From Pseudomonas putida (GTDB taxonomy: Bacteria; Pseudomonadota; Gammaproteobacteria; Pseudomonadales; Pseudomonadaceae), in NCBI RefSeq assembly GCF_028682395.1, contig NZ_JANHLC010000003.1, positions 372,001-436,000 on the forward strand: a DNA stretch of 64,000 nt. Direction: 5' to 3'. Numbering within the stretch: position 1 is the first letter of the stretch; each line of letters starts with the position of its first letter. The notes beneath the pieces are model-generated. The model had not been told where the DNA came from. It worked only from the letters and a program-made list of their open reading frames with translations, and made no database searches. Below, in pieces: positions 60,892 to 64,000 of this stretch. Both the position numbers and the translations under genes were made by a program.

Positions 60892-61380
60892 ATGCGTACC
60901 AACCACCAGAGCAAGCGCGAGCTGGACAAGATCGACCGCAATATCCTGCGCATCCTCCAGGCCGACGGGAGGATCTCCTTCACCGAGCTGGGAGAGAAGG
61001 TCGGGCTCTCGACCACGCCCTGCACCGAACGGGTTCGCCGGCTGGAGCGCGAGGGGATCATCATGGGCTACAACGCCCGGCTCAATCCGCAGCACCTCAA
61101 GGGCAGCCTACTGGTCTTTGTCGAGATCAGCCTGGACTACAAGTCCGGCGATACCTTTGAAGAGTTCCGCCGTGCCGTGCTCAAGCTGCCCCACGTGCTG
61201 GAATGCCATCTGGTGTCGGGGGACTTCGACTACCTGGTCAAAGCGCGGATTTGCGAGATGGCGTCGTACCGCAAGCTACTGGGCGACATCCTGCTCAAGC
61301 TGCCCCACGTGCGCGAGTCCAAGAGCTATATCGTGATGGAGGAAGTGAAGGAAAGCCTGTGCCTGCCGATCCCGGATTGA
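60892..61380 (+). CDS. dadR: DadR, Lrp/AsnC-family regulator
   Basis: A 162-residue Lrp-type regulator: residues about 10-55 form the helix-turn-helix (DRNILRILQADGRISFTELGEKVGLSTTPCTERVRRLE) and residues 75-150 the RAM effector domain (LVFVEISLDYKSGD, CHLVSGDFDYLVKARI). It is the alanine-responsive activator of dadA-dadX. ATG 60892 follows GGAGGGGC. It is divergent from dadA, as in P. aeruginosa. Confidence 0.94.
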   Translation: MRTNHQSKRELDKIDRNILRILQADGRISFTELGEKVGLSTTPCTERVRRLEREGIIMGYNARLNPQHLKGSLLVFVEISLDYKSGDTFEEFRRAVLKLPHVLECHLVSGDFDYLVKARICEMASYRKLLGDILLKLPHVRESKSYIVMEEVKESLCLPIPD

Positions 61381-61385
61381 GCCGC

Positions 61386-61739
61386 TCAGACCAGGACCTG
61401 GCGGGTGCTGGCGATGTATTCGTGGACCTGTTTCTCGATGCGCGGATGGATCAACTCTGCCGGGCGCCTGCCATTGGGGCACGGCAATGTCGCCGTGGTG
61501 CCGAACAGCCGGCAGATCAGCGGGCGCTCGTCATAAACCGTGCAACCGTTCGGCCCCAGGTGGACACAGTTCAACTCGTCCAGCGCAGCTTCCTGCTCGG
61601 CGGCGGTCTTGCGCGGTAGCCGAGCCATTTCCTCCGACGACGTGGTCACCGGACCACAGCAGTCGTGGCAACCCGGTACACATTCGAACGAAGGGATTTG
61701 CTGGCGCAGAAAGCGGATTTTCTGGCTGTTGCAGCTCAT
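61386..61739 (-). CDS. YkgJ-family cysteine cluster protein
   Basis: A 117-residue protein with the cysteine pattern of the YkgJ/Fe-S oxidoreductase-like family: CVPGCHDCCGP, then CVHLGPNGCTVYDERPLICRLFG, and a later CPNGRRP. The cysteines should bind zinc or a cluster; the function is unknown. ATG 61739 is preferred as the usual family start; an in-frame ATG at 61784 is possible and neither has a good ribosome binding site. It converges with dadR. Confidence 0.85.
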   Translation of the reverse strand: MSCNSQKIRFLRQQIPSFECVPGCHDCCGPVTTSSEEMARLPRKTAAEQEAALDELNCVHLGPNGCTVYDERPLICRLFGTTATLPCPNGRRPAELIHPRIEKQVHEYIASTRQVLV

Positions 61740-61888
61740 TGAAGCGATTACCGAAGACAGTGAAAGGTCACAATTGTGCCTCAAACACCCCGCACCAGAC
61801 AGCGCCGTCCGGCCCCTGTTGCCCGTGCCCGAGCGGCGGGCTTATGCTCCGTCAAATTTTCCAAACACAAGAAACCAGGATTACGCAC

Positions 61889-63202
61889 ATGAACGCCCGT
61901 GTTCAGCAACCTGTCCCGAGCCACGCTCACCCCGCCTCCTACTACGCCGCCAGCAGCCTGCCGCAACCGGATCATCCGCCGCTGCAGGGCGAAGTACGGG
62001 CTGATGTCTGCGTGGTCGGCGGTGGCTTCTCGGGCTTGAACACTGCCCTGGAACTGGCGGAGCGCGGCCTGCGCGTTGTCCTGCTCGAAGCCCACAAGAT
62101 TGGCTGGGGCGCCAGCGGGCGCAATGGCGGGCAGTTGATCCGTGGAGTCGGCCATGGCCTGGATCAGTTCGCCCCAGTGATCGGCCAGGACGGTGTGCGG
62201 CAAATGAAACTCATGGGCCTGGAAGCGGTGGAAATCGTGCGCGAGCGGGTCGCGCGCTTCCAGATCGACTGCGACCTGACCTGGGGCTACTGCGACCTGG
62301 CGAACAAGCCCCGCGACCTCGAAGGTTTCGCCCAGGAAGCCGAAGAATTGCGCAGCCTCGGCTATCGCCATTCCACCCGCCTGTTGCAGGCCGACGAGAT
62401 GCACAGCGTGGTCGGCTCGGATCGTTATGTCGGCGGCCTGATCGACATGGGTTCCGGCCACCTGCACCCGCTCAACTTGGCCCTGGGCGAAGCCGCTGCC
62501 GCGGCCAGCCTGGGTGTGCAGTTGTACGAAGGTTCGGCAGTGAGCCGGATCGATTACGGCCCCGAGGTCTGCGTACACACAGCCCAAGGCAGGGTGCGCG
62601 CCGCCACACTGGTACTGGGTTGCAACGCCTATCTCAATGGGCTCAATGCCGAACTGGGCGGCAAGGTGCTGCCGGCCGGCAGCTACATCATCGCCACCGA
62701 ACCGTTGAGCGAAGCACAGGCCCACGCCCTGCTGCCCCAGAATATGGCGGTCTGCGACCAACGTGTGGCATTGGATTACTATCGGCTTTCCGCCGATCGC
62801 CGGCTGTTGTTCGGCGGCGCCTGTCATTACTCGGGCCGTGATCCACAGGACATTGCCGCCTACATGCGTCCGAAAATGCTCGAGGTGTTCCCGCAACTGG
62901 CCAACGTCAAAATCGACTACCAGTGGGGCGGCATGATCGGCATCGGCGCCAATCGCCTGCCACAAATCGGCCGGCTCAAGAGCCAGCCGAATGTGTATTA
63001 CGCCCAGGCCTATTCAGGTCATGGCGTGAATGCCACCCACCTGGCCGGCAAGCTGCTGGGCGAAGCTATCAGCGGCCAGCAGAGCGGACGTTTCGATCTG
63101 TTCGCCAAGGTCCCTCATATCACCTTCCCCGGCGGCAAGTATCTGCGCTCGCCCTTGCTGGCCCTGGGGATGCTGTGGCATCGCCTGCAAGAGCTGCGCT
63201 AG
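61889..63202 (+). CDS. FAD amine oxidase, PauB/PuuB-like
   Basis: A 437-residue FAD-dependent oxidoreductase (DAO family). The dinucleotide loop is VCVVGGGFSGLNTALELAERG at about 38-58, followed by GWGASGRNGGQLIRGVGHG, where the FAD is often attached, and IGANRLPQIG near the end. It resembles gamma-glutamylputrescine oxidase (PauB/PuuB), which fits the nearby pauR. Its stop TAG overlaps the DUF1127 stop in CTAG. Confidence 0.88.
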   Translation: MNARVQQPVPSHAHPASYYAASSLPQPDHPPLQGEVRADVCVVGGGFSGLNTALELAERGLRVVLLEAHKIGWGASGRNGGQLIRGVGHGLDQFAPVIGQDGVRQMKLMGLEAVEIVRERVARFQIDCDLTWGYCDLANKPRDLEGFAQEAEELRSLGYRHSTRLLQADEMHSVVGSDRYVGGLIDMGSGHLHPLNLALGEAAAAASLGVQLYEGSAVSRIDYGPEVCVHTAQGRVRAATLVLGCNAYLNGLNAELGGKVLPAGSYIIATEPLSEAQAHALLPQNMAVCDQRVALDYYRLSADRRLLFGGACHYSGRDPQDIAAYMRPKMLEVFPQLANVKIDYQWGGMIGIGANRLPQIGRLKSQPNVYYAQAYSGHGVNATHLAGKLLGEAISGQQSGRFDLFAKVPHITFPGGKYLRSPLLALGMLWHRLQELR

Positions 63203-63441
63203 TCGCGCCAGAACGGCTTGAGTCCTTCGGCCAGGGCGTCGCTGCGACTCAGCCCGATGTCGCCGAGTTCCGCCTGGGTCAGTTCGAGTAACTGCCGGCG
63301 CGTGTGCAAGCGATGCCAGAACAGGCCCCAGCGACTCAGCCCCGGCGGGCACTGACGCACGCCGCCCGCGTCGGTGCGAACCTGCTCGGGCGACGGTTCA
63401 CTCTCCTGCAAAACCAGCTGCACATCGCTTAACCCACTCAT
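63199..63441 (-). CDS. DUF1127 domain protein
   Basis: An 80-residue protein with a disordered first half and a C-terminal DUF1127 motif (WHRLHTRRQLLELTQAELGDIGLSRSDALAEGLKPFW), an Arg-rich segment that can bind RNA in related small proteins. ATG 63441 is preferred because GGGAG lies 8 bases upstream; ATG 63447 is closer. It is divergent from the MocR-type gene, which may regulate it. Confidence 0.85.
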   Translation of the reverse strand: MSGLSDVQLVLQESEPSPEQVRTDAGGVRQCPPGLSRWGLFWHRLHTRRQLLELTQAELGDIGLSRSDALAEGLKPFWRD

Positions 63442-63503
63442 CGCCATTGCTCCCTTGTCACTCGATTGCCTTGAGTGAACAGGATGAGCTGTGCGGCCTT
63501 TTC

Positions 63504-63570
63504 AATACAGATTCAATCAATCTGTATTATTTCCATACAGTTTTTCCAAAAGCCTGACTGAATCCTGTAT
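63504..63570. promoter_or_regulatory. ATACAG/CTGTAT operator array
   Basis: A perfect 10-bp inverted repeat AATACAGATT (63504-63513) / AATCTGTATT (63519-63528) around CAATC is followed by ATACAG (63535-63540) and CTGTAT (63565-63570). The two ATACAG are 30 bases apart, close to three helix turns. GabR-like MocR regulators bind direct repeats of related sequence. It lies in the 175-base divergent gap before the MocR-type gene. Confidence 0.65.
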
Positions 63571-63616
63571 TTTTTCCCCATCTGTGCTGGTTCTCAGCCT
63601 ATGGGACGAAAACGCC

Positions 63617-64000
63617 ATGACCCTCTACGTCAATCTCGCCGAATTGCTCGGCACCCGTATCGAACAAGGTTTCTATCGCCCTGGCGACCGGCTGCCCTCG
63701 GTTCGGGCGCTCAGCGTCGAACACGGGGTCAGCCTGAGTACGGTCCAGCAAGCCTACCGCCTGCTGGAAGACCAGGGCATGGCGGCGCCCAAGCCCAAGT
63801 CCGGTTACTTCGTGCCCGCGGCGCGCACCCTGCCGGCGCTGCCGGTGGTCGGTCGGCCGGCCCAGCGGCCGGTGGAGATTTCCCAGTGGGAACAGGTGCT
63901 GGAACTGATCCGTAGCGTCCCGCAAAAAGACATCATACAGATGGGTCGCGGCATGCCCGATATCACCAGCCCGACCCTCAAGCCGTTGCTGCGCAGCCTG
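63617..64000 (+). CDS. MocR-type GntR/aminotransferase regulator, N-terminal part
   Basis: The first 128 residues of a gene that runs past the window. It starts with a GntR helix-turn-helix (LGTRIEQGFYRPGDRLPSVRALSVEHGVSLSTVQQAYRLLEDQGM, residues about 11-55), a linker, and then the start of a fold-type-I aminotransferase domain (DIIQMGRGMPDITSPTLKP). Such MocR regulators bind PLP and control amine or vitamin B6 genes. The ATG has only a weak purine tract before it. The repeat array upstream may be its own operator. Confidence 0.88.
   Translation, partial: MTLYVNLAELLGTRIEQGFYRPGDRLPSVRALSVEHGVSLSTVQQAYRLLEDQGMAAPKPKSGYFVPAARTLPALPVVGRPAQRPVEISQWEQVLELIRSVPQKDIIQMGRGMPDITSPTLKPLLRSL

Overview
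This window is a stretch of core chromosome from a Pseudomonas species outside P. aeruginosa, most like the P. fluorescens/P. putida side of the genus. The basis is high GC with strong GC3 bias, diagnostic proteins (AlgP, AlgQ, AlgR, SutA, DadR/PauR), and a gene order that, from memory, follows the P. aeruginosa PA5233-PA5310 region. I see no rRNA, tRNA, CRISPR array, insertion sequence, prophage or integron, and no multi-gene block that looks newly acquired. No undescribed multi-gene system is evident; the interest lies in single-gene and regulatory details.

Layout. 1-6.5 kb: a FliL-like protein (partial), a quinone oxidoreductase, a ChaC-like cyclotransferase, a small exported protein, a ferredoxin-reductase overlapping ubiD, and rho. 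6.8-11.2 kb: trxA, then the convergent polyphosphate genes ppx and ppk separated by one strong terminator; hemB lies just upstream of ppk. 12.5-21.2 kb: DedA protein, sterol-desaturase-family protein, elbB, YaiI-like protein, a cytochrome c/FTR1 fused iron permease, a LysE exporter, an MscS-like channel and yheS. 21.3-30.0 kb: the alginate-regulator/haem neighbourhood (TIGR02444, algP, FKBP isomerase, algQ, dsbB, hemY-hemX-hemD-hemC with 4-base overlaps, algR). The sensor kinase gene algZ, expected upstream of algR, is not there.

30.5-42.3 kb: argH, a GST, two small conserved proteins, cyaA, rnk, DUF1289 and cyaY, then the co-directional run lptM-lysA-dapF-yigA-xerC-yigB with very short or overlapping junctions. 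42.4-47.6 kb: sutA, YjbQ protein, glnK-amtB, ubiK and comM. 47.6-54.6 kb: a LysR regulator, a MATE efflux pump, a GGDEF/EAL phosphodiesterase (ProE-like) behind a Fur-box-like sequence, rep and xpt.

54.6-64.0 kb: an acetyl-CoA hydrolase/transferase, a c5-type cytochrome, and an amine/D-alanine cluster. In that cluster dadA-RidA-dadX is read away from dadR; pauR lies next to dadX and a PauB/PuuB-like oxidase lies beyond dadR. A DUF1127 gene and the start of a MocR-type regulator close the window, sharing an intergenic region with a clear array of ATACAG/CTGTAT repeats.

Functional links: haem synthesis (hemB, hemC, hemD, with hemX and hemY), haem or iron users and handlers (FTR1-cytochrome, cyaY, cycB), polyphosphate turnover, lysine/diaminopimelate synthesis, D-alanine and polyamine catabolism, nitrogen sensing, and the regulators AlgR/AlgQ/AlgP, SutA, CyaA and a c-di-GMP phosphodiesterase. 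Start codons were chosen from visible ribosome binding sites and family start positions; several are GTG or TTG.
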